64,000 nucleotides of DNA from Rhizobium sp. BT03 (GTDB lineage: Bacteria > Pseudomonadota > Alphaproteobacteria > Rhizobiales > Rhizobiaceae), in NCBI RefSeq assembly GCF_030053155.1, contig NZ_CP125642.1, positions 310,001 through 374,000 on the forward strand, written 5' to 3'. The notes beneath the pieces are model-generated. The model was not told the origin of the DNA. It ran no database searches and saw nothing but the letters and a program-made list of their open reading frames with translations. Made by a program: the position numbers and the translations under genes. How positions within the stretch are numbered: the stretch's first letter is position 1; every line of letters starts with the position of its first letter. This document shows, piece after piece, positions 53,802 to 62,493 of this stretch.

Positions 53802-54632
53802 TCAGATCACCACGGTCTGATTGTCGCGGGCGGCGAAGGATTCGGGGAAGGCGGCCTGGGCCTGGGCTTCCATCTGCGCCAGCTGTTCGTCGGTGCGCGA
53901 GGGCGCGTGATGGAAGAGAGCGAAGCGTTTGGCGCCGGCAATCTTTGCCAGCTCGGTGCCGTGCTGCCAGGTCGAATGGCCGAAGCCCTTGAAACGCTGC
54001 ATCTCGTCTTCATTGTAGGTGCAGTCGTAGACGACGAGATCGGCGTCCCGCATCATCTCCAGCGAGACCGGGTCGTGGCTGCCGGGAATATGCTCGATAT
54101 CGTAGATCAGCGCGACCGAACGGCCCTGCCATTCGATGCGGTAGCCGATGGCACCGCCCGGATGGTTGAGCATGAAGGTCTTGATCTCGATGCCCTCGTG
54201 CGGGGTGAGCACCTGGCCGGGATGGAAATCGCGGAAGTTCATCGTCGCCTGGCAGATGTCGGTCTTCACAGGAAACCAGGGCGGGCTGATGAACTGCTCG
54301 ACCATTTCGCGCGTGCTCATCTTGCCGTCGAGATGGCCCGACCAGATGTTGACGTTGATCGAGGGATAATAGATCGCCTTGAAAAAGGGCAGGCCGATGA
54401 TGTGGTCGTAGTGGCAGTGGCTGAAGAACAGGTCGACGTCGCTGACGCCGTCGGCGAGCAACGACAGACCGGCCTCGCGCAGGCCGGAGCCGGCGTCGAA
54501 GATCATCCTGTGTTCTCCGCAACGAATTTCGATGCAGGAAGTGTTACCGCCATAGCGGTCGAACTCGGGCCCCGAGACGGGAATACTGCCGCGGACGCCC
54601 CAAAATTTTACCTGAAACAGTTCTGTCGTCAT
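53802..54632 (-). CDS. MBL-fold metallo-hydrolase
   Basis: 276 residues. VKFWGVRGSIPVSGPEFDRYGGNTSCIEI is a typical start of an MBL group related to phosphodiesterase and RNase Z-like enzymes. FSHCHYDHIIGLPFF has the HxHxDH metal motif, MLNHPGGAIGYRIE and LVVYDCTYNEDEM carry further ligands, and RFALFHHAPSRTDEQL the last His. Cytoplasmic. The substrate could be a cyclic nucleotide or phosphodiester, but sequence does not decide. Monocistronic. Confidence 0.88.
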   Translation of the reverse strand: MTTELFQVKFWGVRGSIPVSGPEFDRYGGNTSCIEIRCGEHRMIFDAGSGLREAGLSLLADGVSDVDLFFSHCHYDHIIGLPFFKAIYYPSINVNIWSGHLDGKMSTREMVEQFISPPWFPVKTDICQATMNFRDFHPGQVLTPHEGIEIKTFMLNHPGGAIGYRIEWQGRSVALIYDIEHIPGSHDPVSLEMMRDADLVVYDCTYNEDEMQRFKGFGHSTWQHGTELAKIAGAKRFALFHHAPSRTDEQLAQMEAQAQAAFPESFAARDNQTVVI

Positions 54633-55131
54633 CTTTCTTCAAACCGGCCTTCCCGCACCGCCATCGTAAACATAGTTTATCCCGATGCGAAGCAGCAGAA
54701 TTCCACGGGTTTGCCTGTACCCCCTTTCATTCTCCTAACCGCTAGCGGAAGAAGAAGTAGATTTTCCTAAGCAATCGGCTTTCGCGTCGGAAAGCAACCC
54801 GGTATGGTTGGTTTTCGGTAAACGGGCTGCAGGGGCGGGGGCATTTTCCCGTAAGTCATGCCTATTAGATGGTTGCGCGCGATTGAAAAAACAATTGCCG
54901 CCATCTCAGCCCGAATCCGGGTGTCAACCACTTGCGCTAAAACGTTTTTGCGACAGCCTGATACAGTTGCAGGCGCCGGTGCGGCGTGAGCGGATTTCTC
55001 GTCTGCATTGCATGTCGGCAGAAACAGCATCCTCTGAGAAAATTGTGTTCGCTTCCGCGCGAATGTTTCCTTGATCGGCGTTGCCGAAAAGCGATATATC
55101 CGACGATAGTGGAAATATAAGAGACTCGGTG
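54633..55131. other. Intergenic region before the GntR pair
   Basis: About 500 bases between divergently oriented genes, with AT-rich patches and no convincing coding frame. I see a CGCTAGCG palindrome near 54750 but no clear promoter boxes. Regulatory DNA for the GntR genes is expected here. Confidence 0.4.
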
Positions 55132-55800
55132 ATGCTGCAGCCTGTCGTAAACGAGACCATTGCCGAGAGCAGCTACCGGCGCATTCGGGCCGACATCATT
55201 TTCGGGCGGCTGGCGCCCGCCCAAAAACTGAAGCTGGAAAGCCTGAAGGAATCCTACGAGACCAGTATCAGCACGTTGCGAGAGGTGCTGAACCGGCTCT
55301 CCTCCGAGGGGCTTGTCGTCGCCGAGGGACAGAAGGGGTTCGAAGTTTCTCCGGTGTCGGTTTCCGACCTCAGGGAGACGGCGGCCATGCGGCTGCTCCT
55401 GGAGAGCCATGCCCTGGAGCAGTCATTTGCGCATGGGGACGTGGAATGGGAGGCGCCGCTGGTCGCGGCCCATTACAAGTTGGCGCGGATGGAGCAGGTC
55501 ATGGCGACCGGTGACACCAGCCGGGCCGAGGACTGGAAGCGTTACGACTGGGAGTTCCACCAGGCGCTGATTTCCGCCTGCGGGTCGAAGCTGCTGATGC
55601 AGACCCACTCGGTGATCTTCGACAAATATCTGCGATATCAGATGGTCGCTCTGTCCTACCGCGGCGACGTCGCCGCCGAAGAACATCAGCAGCTTCTGGA
55701 TGCGGCCTTGCGGCGGGATGCGGAGACGGCGAAGCGGGTGCTTGCGTTTCATATCGAAGGCGGGGTGGAACATGCGCTCGCCAAAGGGACGCTGAAATAG
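55132..55800 (+). CDS. GntR-family regulator, FCD subfamily, copy 1
   Basis: 222 residues from the ATG at 55132, which aligns with the start of the next, paralogous gene; the frame is open back to 55081. IAESSYRRIRADIIFGRLAPAQKLKLESLKESYETSISTLREVLNRLSSEGLV is the winged-helix domain and the rest the all-helical FCD ligand domain, with metal-site residues in DWEFHQALISACGS and HIEGGVEHAL. Together with the next gene it probably controls the adjacent quinate/shikimate-like genes. The effector is unknown. Confidence 0.9.
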   Translation: MLQPVVNETIAESSYRRIRADIIFGRLAPAQKLKLESLKESYETSISTLREVLNRLSSEGLVVAEGQKGFEVSPVSVSDLRETAAMRLLLESHALEQSFAHGDVEWEAPLVAAHYKLARMEQVMATGDTSRAEDWKRYDWEFHQALISACGSKLLMQTHSVIFDKYLRYQMVALSYRGDVAAEEHQQLLDAALRRDAETAKRVLAFHIEGGVEHALAKGTLK

Positions 55801-55858
55801 CAACGGACGCCTCTTCGAGGTCAGGGACATCACACATCTCGGCAAACCAGGAAAAGCC

Positions 55859-56533
55859 ATGCTCAAGCAAGTCCACGACCCGGCCGAAACCGTAAGCGAT
55901 GTCGTTTTCCGGCAGATCCGCGAGGATATCATATCGGGGGTATTGCCGCCGGGGGCCAAGATCAAGCTGGAGCAGGCCAAGGAGCGCTACTCCATCGGCA
56001 TTTCGTCGCTGCGCGAAATTCTGAGCCGCCTGACCACGGAGAATCTCGTCGTCGCCGAAGGGCAGCGTGGTTTCGAAGTCAGCCCGGCTTCGCGTCGGGA
56101 ACTGCTGGAACTCGCCGATCTGAGGATCGTTCTTGAAACGCATGCGATCGGCCTTGCATTCGCTGCGGGAAATCTCGAATGGGAGGGGCGCATCGTTGCT
56201 GCCCATCACCGGCTGGCCGCCGCCGAGCGCAAGCTGCTGGCGGGCGATATGTCGCGCACGGTCGACTGGGTCCGGTACGATTGGGAGTTCCATCAGGCGA
56301 TCGTCTCGGCCTGCAATTCAGAGACGCTGATGGCGACCCTGTCTTCCGTCTTCGACCGCTTCCTTCGTTATCATATGCTGGCCGAAAGCTTTCGCGGCAA
56401 GCCTGTCGTCGATGACCACCGGCTGTTGTTCGAACTGTCCATTCAACGTGACGTCGCCGGCGCGACCGAGGTGGTTAGACGGCACGTGCAGAGCGGCGTC
56501 GAGCATGTGCTGAAGAGCGGCCGCATTCTCTGA
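55859..56533 (+). CDS. GntR-family regulator, FCD subfamily, copy 2
   Basis: 224 residues, 58 bases after copy 1 and clearly a tandem paralogue: VSDVVFRQIREDIISGVLPPGAKIKLEQAKERYSIGISSLREILSRLTTENLV parallels the copy 1 DNA-binding domain, and YDWEFHQAIVSACNS and HVQSGVEHVL match its ligand domain. They may bind as a heterodimer or sense two intermediates of one pathway. It is convergent with the dehydratase gene, separated by a structured repeat. Confidence 0.9.
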   Translation: MLKQVHDPAETVSDVVFRQIREDIISGVLPPGAKIKLEQAKERYSIGISSLREILSRLTTENLVVAEGQRGFEVSPASRRELLELADLRIVLETHAIGLAFAAGNLEWEGRIVAAHHRLAAAERKLLAGDMSRTVDWVRYDWEFHQAIVSACNSETLMATLSSVFDRFLRYHMLAESFRGKPVVDDHRLLFELSIQRDVAGATEVVRRHVQSGVEHVLKSGRIL

Positions 56534-56539
56534 TTTAAA

Positions 56540-56606
56540 GCATGTCGCGCAAAAGTGTGCAGCGGTTTTGCGGCAACGACATGCGCAAAACCAAAGAGCT
56601 AAAGCG
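56540..56606. repeat. Structured palindromic repeat, copy B (nested hairpin)
   Basis: Outer arms GCATGTCG (56540-56547) and CGACATGC (56577-56584) enclose inner arms CGCAAAA (56548-56554) and TTTTGCG (56566-56572) with loop GTGTGCAGCGG. The tail CGCAAAACCAAAGAGC matches that of copy A at 6771-6835. Both copies lie between convergent genes. Arms differ between copies but stay complementary, so structure, not sequence, is conserved. Confidence 0.75.
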
Positions 56607-56638
56607 CGAGGAGCGTATCTGAAAGATCGCGCCGCGCT

Positions 56639-58534
56639 TTAGTAGGCGTCTTTCGGAATTCCTTCGGGACGCATCTGCCTTTTCAGCGCGGCGATGCGGA
56701 AAATTGCGTTCGGGGCGCCATAACCGCGATAGCCGCGGCGCTCGACGATCTCGAAAAAGAAACCCTCGCCATAGGTGCCGCTGTAAAGCTGGAAATATTC
56801 GCCGTGCTCGTCGCGGTCATAGAGGATGTTCTCCGCTTTCAGCCGCTCGGTCATGACAGGATCGAGCCCGAAGCGGGCTTCGACGTCGTCGTAGTAGTTC
56901 GGCGAAATATGCAGGGACCGGAAACCGCAGGCGCGAAGCTTTTCGGCGGTTGCAAAGATGTCGTCGGTCGAAAACGCCAGGTGCTGGATACCCGACCCGA
57001 ACTTCTCGGCAATGAAATGCCCGGCCAGGGTGCGGCGGTTTTCGGCTCCGTTCATGGTGATGCGCAGCGCGCCAGACTGGTTTTCGACGACCTGGCTGCG
57101 CACCACGCCGGCTGGATCGATGATGTCGACCATCGGGGTCTTATGGGTCTCGAAGATCGACGTGTAGAACAGAAGCCAGGTGAGCATTTCATCATAGCCG
57201 ACCGTCTGGGCGACGTGATCGATGCGGAGAAGGCCGGCAGACGCCGTGCCGGTGTCGTCGGTGACCGGGTGGAAGTCGATTTCGGAAAAGCGGCCGAGAG
57301 CGCTCTTGTCGTCGATCAGATAGACGATGCCGCCGCCGACGCCCCGAATGGCCGGCAGCTCGAGTTCACCCTCCGCCACCGGCTGGGCGAAGGGCTCGGC
57401 ATCGAGAGCAAGCGCACGCGCATATGCCTTTGCGGCATCGTCGACGACCAGCGCCATGGCATAGGCAAACGTGCCATGCACGGCATAGGCCGCATTGGCA
57501 AATCCCGCCTGATCGACATTGACGAGAATGCGGATCTCGCCCTGCTCGAATAGGGAGACCTTCTTGCTACGGTGGACGGCGGTCTGTCTGAAGCCGAGGG
57601 TGCGCAGCAAGGCCACCAGCTCGACCTCATCCTGTTCGTCCGTGGCAAACTCCACGAAGCCGACACCCTTGACGGCAGCCCTTTCCGGCATCGCCGCCCC
57701 GGTCATGCTGCCGGTGCCGAGATCGCGGCGCACCTGATCGCCGAGATAGATCAGCGAGCGGTGGCCATCGGCCGCGATCGGCCGCGACAGGCCGCCTCGA
57801 AACTGGTCGTTGAAAATCTCCAGGGAGAAATAGCCGTCATAGCCGGTGGCGGCGACGGCTTCGGTAAAGGCGGTGACGGGAAGGTCGCCTTCTCCGGGCA
57901 TATTGCGGAAATGGCGGCTCCAATAGAGCAGGTCCATGTCGATATCAGGCGCATCGGCAAGCTGGACGATGAAGATCTTCTCCTTGGGAATCGAGCGGAT
58001 CGAATTGACGTCGATCTTGCGGGACAAGGTGTGGAAGCTGTCGAGGATCAGGCCGACATTCGGATGATCGGCGCGCCGCACGATCTCCCAGGCGTCGCGG
58101 TGGTCGCTGATATGGCGACCCCAGGCGAGCGCCTCATAGCCCACGCGCAGTCCGCGCCGGGCGGCCCGTTCGCCGAGCTCCCGGAAATCGTCTGCCGCCC
58201 GGTCAATGCCGCCGATGGCGGCCGGCGAGACGTTCGAGCAGACCAGCACCAAATCCGTTCCAAGCTGCTGCATCACGTCGAACTTCCGTTCGGCGCGATC
58301 GAAGGTGCGGCTTCTAAGCGGCTCCGGCATGCCCTCGAAGTCGCGAAACGGCTGGAACAGGGTGATCTCCAGCCCATGGTCGCGCACCAGTTTTCCGACA
58401 TCGGCCGGGCTGCCGTCGAAGGCCAGGAAATCGTTCTCGAAGATTTCGACGCCGTCGAAGCCCGCTCGGGCGATCGCCTCGAGCTTCTCCGGCAGTTCGC
58501 CGCTGATCGTCACAGTCGCAATCGAGGTCTTCAT
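56639..58534 (-). CDS. quiC: 3-Dehydroshikimate dehydratase-like two-domain protein (QuiC/QsuB type)
   Basis: 631 residues. The N-terminal ~285 residues form an AP-endonuclease-2 TIM barrel (MKTSIATVTISGELPEKL to DGYFSLEIFNDQFRGG), the dehydratase part that turns 3-dehydroshikimate into protocatechuate. The C-terminal ~330 residues form a double-VOC 4-hydroxyphenylpyruvate-dioxygenase-like domain. It keeps the metal triad in RIDHVA, IQHLAFSTDD and FFFEIVERR. This two-domain layout matches Pseudomonas QuiC1. It is divergent from a transport and metabolism operon containing AroQ- and AroE-like enzymes. Confidence 0.9.
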   Translation of the reverse strand: MKTSIATVTISGELPEKLEAIARAGFDGVEIFENDFLAFDGSPADVGKLVRDHGLEITLFQPFRDFEGMPEPLRSRTFDRAERKFDVMQQLGTDLVLVCSNVSPAAIGGIDRAADDFRELGERAARRGLRVGYEALAWGRHISDHRDAWEIVRRADHPNVGLILDSFHTLSRKIDVNSIRSIPKEKIFIVQLADAPDIDMDLLYWSRHFRNMPGEGDLPVTAFTEAVAATGYDGYFSLEIFNDQFRGGLSRPIAADGHRSLIYLGDQVRRDLGTGSMTGAAMPERAAVKGVGFVEFATDEQDEVELVALLRTLGFRQTAVHRSKKVSLFEQGEIRILVNVDQAGFANAAYAVHGTFAYAMALVVDDAAKAYARALALDAEPFAQPVAEGELELPAIRGVGGGIVYLIDDKSALGRFSEIDFHPVTDDTGTASAGLLRIDHVAQTVGYDEMLTWLLFYTSIFETHKTPMVDIIDPAGVVRSQVVENQSGALRITMNGAENRRTLAGHFIAEKFGSGIQHLAFSTDDIFATAEKLRACGFRSLHISPNYYDDVEARFGLDPVMTERLKAENILYDRDEHGEYFQLYSGTYGEGFFFEIVERRGYRGYGAPNAIFRIAALKRQMRPEGIPKDAY

Positions 58535-58630
58535 ATCAAAGCCCTTTCGGCATCCATCGCCAGCCGCGAAAAATCGCTCTCACCTATTATTGCAAATCTC
58601 GTGAGGAATTCAAATAGCTTGAGGCATTAT

Positions 58631-58648
58631 AAAATCTCATACGATTTT
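58631..58648. promoter_or_regulatory. Inverted repeat in the quiC-transporter divergent region
   Basis: AAAATC (58631-58636) and GATTTT (58643-58648) flank TCATAC in an AT-rich patch midway between the dehydratase start (58534) and the binding-protein start (58755). Its place suits an operator for one or both of the GntR proteins encoded nearby, but the sequence is not a textbook FCD site. Confidence 0.4.
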
Positions 58649-58754
58649 GAAAAACTCTGTTGATTTACGTGTCCGTCTCTGGCAATCATTCCTCCCACAG
58701 TCAAAAGGTGAGGTGGCTGTCCGGTCGAACGACCGCCAAAGAGGAGGAAACACA

Positions 58755-59585
58755 ATGTTCAAATCTATGCTGACGCGCCGAAACGCGATGCTCGGAGCGG
58801 CGGCCCTGGTGGCTGCCGTCACCGTGGCGCAACCGGCCGCTGCCATCACGCCTGACGAAATCAAGGCTCGCGGCAAGATCATCGTCGGAATTCAGGGCGA
58901 CAACCCGCCTTGGGGCTTTGTGACCAGCGGCGGCAAGCAGGACGGCCTCGATGCCGACATCGCGACGCTGTTCGCCAAGGAGCTGGGCGTTTCCGTCGAA
59001 TTCGTACCGCTCGAAGTCAACAACCGCATTCCGGCGCTGACGGCGGGGCGCGTCGACGTTCTGTTCGCGACCATGGCAATGCTGCCGGATCGCGCAAAGG
59101 CGGTGCAGTTCAGCAAGCCCTATGTTGCCAATGCCATCGTCCTGATCGGTCCCAAATCGGCGGAGATCAAGACGAATGCCGATATGGCCAAGTTCAGCGT
59201 CGGCGTCGCCAAGGGTGCGGCACAGGACACGCAGGTGACGAAGAACGCGCCTGAAGGCACGACGATCCGCCGCTATGACGGAGACGCTGCGAGCGTTCAG
59301 GCCCTGGTTTCCGGCCAGGTCGATACGCTGGGCGGCAACATCTTCTATATGGACCGGGTCAACAAGGCGCGTCCGGGCGAATTCGAAAACAAGCTTGAAT
59401 TCCAGAAACTTTATAACGGCGCTTGCACGCGTCTCGGCGAGAAGGAAATCAATGCGGCGCTCAACACCTTCATCGACAAGATCAAGACAAACGGCGATCT
59501 CAAGGCCGTCTACGACAAGTGGATGAAGGTCCCGGTCCCGGAATTCCCGGAGAAGCTGGAAGGCATTCCGTTCGCGGCGAACTGA
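58755..59585 (+). CDS. ABC substrate-binding protein, polar amino-acid (family 3) type
   Basis: 276 residues from the ATG at 58755 with GAGGAGG upstream. The N-terminal segment LTRRNAMLGAAALVAAVTVA with AAA cleavage is a signal peptide, possibly Tat-type given the RR pair. GKIIVGIQGDNPPWGFVTSGGKQDGLDADIATLFAKELGVSVEFV is the family-3 SBP start; NRIPALTAGRVDVLFATMAMLPDRAKAVQFSKPYV is the second signature. First gene of the operon; it is expected to deliver the substrate of the adjacent aromatic/polyol pathway. Confidence 0.92.
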   Translation: MFKSMLTRRNAMLGAAALVAAVTVAQPAAAITPDEIKARGKIIVGIQGDNPPWGFVTSGGKQDGLDADIATLFAKELGVSVEFVPLEVNNRIPALTAGRVDVLFATMAMLPDRAKAVQFSKPYVANAIVLIGPKSAEIKTNADMAKFSVGVAKGAAQDTQVTKNAPEGTTIRRYDGDAASVQALVSGQVDTLGGNIFYMDRVNKARPGEFENKLEFQKLYNGACTRLGEKEINAALNTFIDKIKTNGDLKAVYDKWMKVPVPEFPEKLEGIPFAAN

Positions 59586-59618
59586 GCCAGCGTCGGTTCG
59601 CGTCCGTGGCTGCAGATT

Positions 59619-59759
59619 GCCCCTCACCCTAACCCTCTCCCCGTAAAAACGGGGCGAGGGGACGTGCCCCACGAAACGCTGGTGAGGGACGGAGAGGTTG
59701 CCGCATATCCCCTTCTCCCCGCGAGCGGGGAGAAGCTGGCGGCAGCCGGATGAGGGGCA
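59619..59759. repeat. RIME-like palindromic mosaic repeat, copy 5 (inverted)
   Basis: Full-length copy in the opposite orientation to copies 2 and 3: CCCCTCACCCTAACCCTCTC, hairpin around CCCCGT-aaaa-ACGGGG, a variable middle, hairpin CTTCTCCCCGC-ga-GCGGGGAGAAG, then CCGGATGAGGGGC. It lies inside the transporter operon, between binding-protein and dehydroquinase-like genes, where it could lower downstream expression relative to the binding protein. Confidence 0.8.
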
Positions 59760-59865
59760 GTCGGCGATCTCCTGCGGTGGGAATTTCCAGACAAAGACCA
59801 AAGTGAAGGCGGGCAGGCATGCCCGTCAACGCAACCGCCATGCCCAAGGCCCTGAGGTGCGCGAC

Positions 59866-60315
59866 ATGACCAGAACCATTTTTGTGCTCAACGGCCCGAA
59901 CCTCAACCTGCTGGGTGAGCGCGAACCCGCCATCTACGGCTCGACGACGCTCGCCGATATCAGGGAGAAGTGCCTGGCGAAGGCCGACAGTCTCGGCTTT
60001 GCCATCGACTTCCGGCAGACCAATTTCGAAGGCGAGTTGGTGGAAAGCGTGCATCAGGCCCGCAAAGAGGCCTGCGGCATCATCATCAATCCCGCCGGTT
60101 ATACCTTCACCTCGATCGCGCTTCTCGATGCGCTGAAGATGTTCGAGCCGCCGAAGATCGAGCTGCATATCTCGAATGTTCATGCGCGCGAAAGCATCTA
60201 CCACAATTCGCTGATCTCGCGCGTCGCCACCGCCATCATGATCGGCTTCGGCGCCCGCGGTTATGAGCTTGCCATCGAAGCAATGGCCGACATGGCGGGA
60301 GCAGCGAAAGCATGA
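59866..60315 (+). CDS. aroQ: Type II 3-dehydroquinate dehydratase-like enzyme
   Basis: 149 residues from the ATG at 59866 (GAGG nine bases upstream); the open frame upstream runs through the RIME repeat. IFVLNGPNLNLLGEREPAIYGSTTL has the RExxxYG motif with the catalytic Tyr. HISNVHARE has the catalytic His and a substrate Arg. Two normally conserved positions differ: the THTS His is Phe (GYTFTSIAL), and the Arg expected after HARE (REEFRHHS in most) is Tyr (RESIYHNS). It therefore looks like a divergent, probably catabolic, paralogue. Its stop overlaps the permease start (ATGA). Confidence 0.88.
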   Translation: MTRTIFVLNGPNLNLLGEREPAIYGSTTLADIREKCLAKADSLGFAIDFRQTNFEGELVESVHQARKEACGIIINPAGYTFTSIALLDALKMFEPPKIELHISNVHARESIYHNSLISRVATAIMIGFGARGYELAIEAMADMAGAAKA

Positions 60316-60980
60316 ATTACAAGCTGGATTTCACCCCTGTCATCGATGGGCTGCCGAGCCTTCTGCTCGGCTGTCTCGGGACCTTCCTGCTTGCCATTTG
60401 CGGAATGCTGCTGGCGATCGTCATCGGGATCGGCGGGGTTGCCCTGCGCGATTCCGCGCTCAAACCCTTGCGGTGGCTGGTCATCGCCTTCGTCGAACTG
60501 ATCCGCAACACGCCGTTCCTGGTGCAGATCTTCTTCATCTATTTCGCGCTTCCGCTCACCGGCATCCGGCTGGATCCGACGCCGACGGCGATCATCGCGC
60601 TCGGCATCAACGGCGGCGCCTACGCGATCGAGATCATTCGCGGCGGCGTCCAGTCGATCCCGAAGGGGCAGATGGAAGCCGGCCTGGCGCTTGGCCTGCA
60701 CAAGGCGCAGGTCTTCCGGCTGATCATCCTCAAGCCGGCATTGCGGGCGATCTATCCGTCGCTGACCAGCCAGTTCGTGCTGTTGACGCTGACCACCAGC
60801 ATTGCCTCGGCGATCTCGGCCTATGAGCTGACCTCCGTTTCCCAGCGCATCGAATCAGAGAGCTTCCGGAGCTTCGAGGTCTACTTCACGGTCACGCTTT
60901 TCTATTTCGTGATTTCCTGGGTGATGATGCGCCTATTTGCGGCGTTTTCCGCCCGCTACTTCAAATATCCCGTCAAGTAG
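60312..60980 (+). CDS. ABC permease, polar amino-acid type, subunit 1
   Basis: 222 residues, start coupled to the aroQ-like stop (ATGA). LLGCLGTFLLAICGMLLAIVIGIGG is the first helix of the HisM/GlnP family, LIRNTPFLVQIFFIYFALP the conserved ExxRxTPxLVQ segment, and MEAGLALGLHKAQVFRLIILKPALRAIYP the EAA coupling loop. Five helices. Pairs with the next gene. Confidence 0.93.
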   Translation: MNYKLDFTPVIDGLPSLLLGCLGTFLLAICGMLLAIVIGIGGVALRDSALKPLRWLVIAFVELIRNTPFLVQIFFIYFALPLTGIRLDPTPTAIIALGINGGAYAIEIIRGGVQSIPKGQMEAGLALGLHKAQVFRLIILKPALRAIYPSLTSQFVLLTLTTSIASAISAYELTSVSQRIESESFRSFEVYFTVTLFYFVISWVMMRLFAAFSARYFKYPVK

Positions 60981-60989
60981 GAGGATTCC

Positions 60990-61631
60990 ATGGGTCACGA
61001 CGAATTCGTCTTCCTCCTGATCGGTCTGAAATGGACCGTGCTTCTGTCCGCCGTCGGCTTTGTCTGCGGCTGCATTGCCGGGCTCGGCGTCGCTCTCGCC
61101 CGCGTCTCGGGCAACCCGCTCTTGGAACGCCTGACCGCCGGTTACATCGCCGTCTTCCAGGGAACGCCGCTGCTGATGCAGCTTTTCGTGGTCTATTACG
61201 GCCTGGCCCTGCTCGGGCTGATGCTCGATGCCTGGGTGGCCGTCGCCATCGGGCTGACGCTGCATGCCAGCGCCTATCTCGGTGAGATCTGGCGCGGATC
61301 GATCGAAGCGGTGCCGCGTGGCCAGACGGAAGCGGCAAAGGCGCTCAGCCTCAGATACGTCTCCCGCATGAGAGATGTCATCCTGCCGCAGGCGCTGCGC
61401 ATCTCGCTGCCGGCCACGATCGGCTTCCTCGTGCAGCTGATCAAAGGCACCTCTCTTGCCTCGATCGTCGGCTTCACCGAGCTGACCCGGGCCGGCAACA
61501 TCATCTCCAACCAGATATTCCAGCCGCTGACGGTCTTCGGCGTCGTCGGCATCCTGTATTTCCTGATGTGCTGCCCGCTGACGATCCTCGGGGCGCGCCT
61601 CGAGCGAAAGTTTGCCGCTTCAGCGCGCTGA
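60990..61631 (+). CDS. ABC permease, polar amino-acid type, subunit 2
   Basis: 213 residues, nine bases after subunit 1, with AGGAGG upstream. [22 protein letters not shown] is the first helix, [20 protein letters not shown] the conserved QGTPLxxQ block, and [29 protein letters not shown] the EAA loop. It completes the heterodimeric membrane channel of the transporter. Confidence 0.93.
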   Translation: MGHDEFVFLLIGLKWTVLLSAVGFVCGCIAGLGVALARVSGNPLLERLTAGYIAVFQGTPLLMQLFVVYYGLALLGLMLDAWVAVAIGLTLHASAYLGEIWRGSIEAVPRGQTEAAKALSLRYVSRMRDVILPQALRISLPATIGFLVQLIKGTSLASIVGFTELTRAGNIISNQIFQPLTVFGVVGILYFLMCCPLTILGARLERKFAASAR

Positions 61632-61686
61632 TCCGCACCACTTGTTCGTCGATGCGGCCTTGACCGCCAATCCTGGAGTTCTACCG

Positions 61687-62451
61687 ATGACCAGACCCGT
61701 TCCCCCCCAACGCGCGGAAGCCATGATCACCATGGCGCAGGTGGAAAAGTGGTACGGCTCGTTTCAAGCCCTTCACGATATCAACATGACCGTTCGCAGC
61801 GGCGAGAGGATCGTCCTGTGCGGCCCTTCCGGCAGCGGAAAGTCGACGCTCATTCGCTGTATCAACCACCTCGAGACCTACCAGAAAGGTCAGATCCGGG
61901 TCGGCGGCATCCTTCTCAGCGACCAGGCCAAAACCATCGATGCTATCCGTCGTGAGGTCGGCATGGTCTTCCAGCAGTTCAATCTGTTTCCGCATCTGAC
62001 CGTGCTGCAGAACTGCATGCTGGCGCCGATGAAGGCGATCGGCGTCGGCAGGGCGGAAGCCGAGGAACGTGCACGCGGGCTGCTCGAGCGGGTCAAGATC
62101 CTGGAACAGGCCGACAAATACCCGGTCCAGCTTTCCGGCGGCCAGCAGCAGCGCGTCGCCATCGCCCGGGCGCTCTGCATGCGGCCGAAAGTGATGCTGT
62201 TCGACGAACCGACGTCGGCGCTCGACCCGGAGATGGTCAAGGAAGTGCTGGATACGATGATCGCGCTGGCCGACGAGGGCATGACGATGATCTGCGTCAC
62301 CCATGAAATGGGCTTTGCCCGCCAGGTCGCCGATCGGGTGATCTTCATGGCCAGCGGCGCGATCGTCGAAGAAGCCCCGCCGGCCGAATTCTTTACCAAC
62401 CCGCAGCACGAGCGGACCCGGAAATTTCTGGGAGAAATCCTGCGGAAATAA
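61687..62451 (+). CDS. ABC ATPase, polar amino-acid type (GlnQ-like)
   Basis: 254 residues from the ATG at 61687 with GGAG upstream; the open frame before it overlaps the permease gene. Walker A is [10 protein letters not shown]-loop [18 protein letters not shown], signature [15 protein letters not shown], Walker [18 protein letters not shown]-loop [16 protein letters not shown]. All motifs are intact, so it powers import through the two adjacent permeases. Confidence 0.95.
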   Translation: MTRPVPPQRAEAMITMAQVEKWYGSFQALHDINMTVRSGERIVLCGPSGSGKSTLIRCINHLETYQKGQIRVGGILLSDQAKTIDAIRREVGMVFQQFNLFPHLTVLQNCMLAPMKAIGVGRAEAEERARGLLERVKILEQADKYPVQLSGGQQQRVAIARALCMRPKVMLFDEPTSALDPEMVKEVLDTMIALADEGMTMICVTHEMGFARQVADRVIFMASGAIVEEAPPAEFFTNPQHERTRKFLGEILRK

Positions 62452-62493
62452 TCGGTCTCAGGGCCGATATCTCGTCAAATTCCGGAGCCGATC

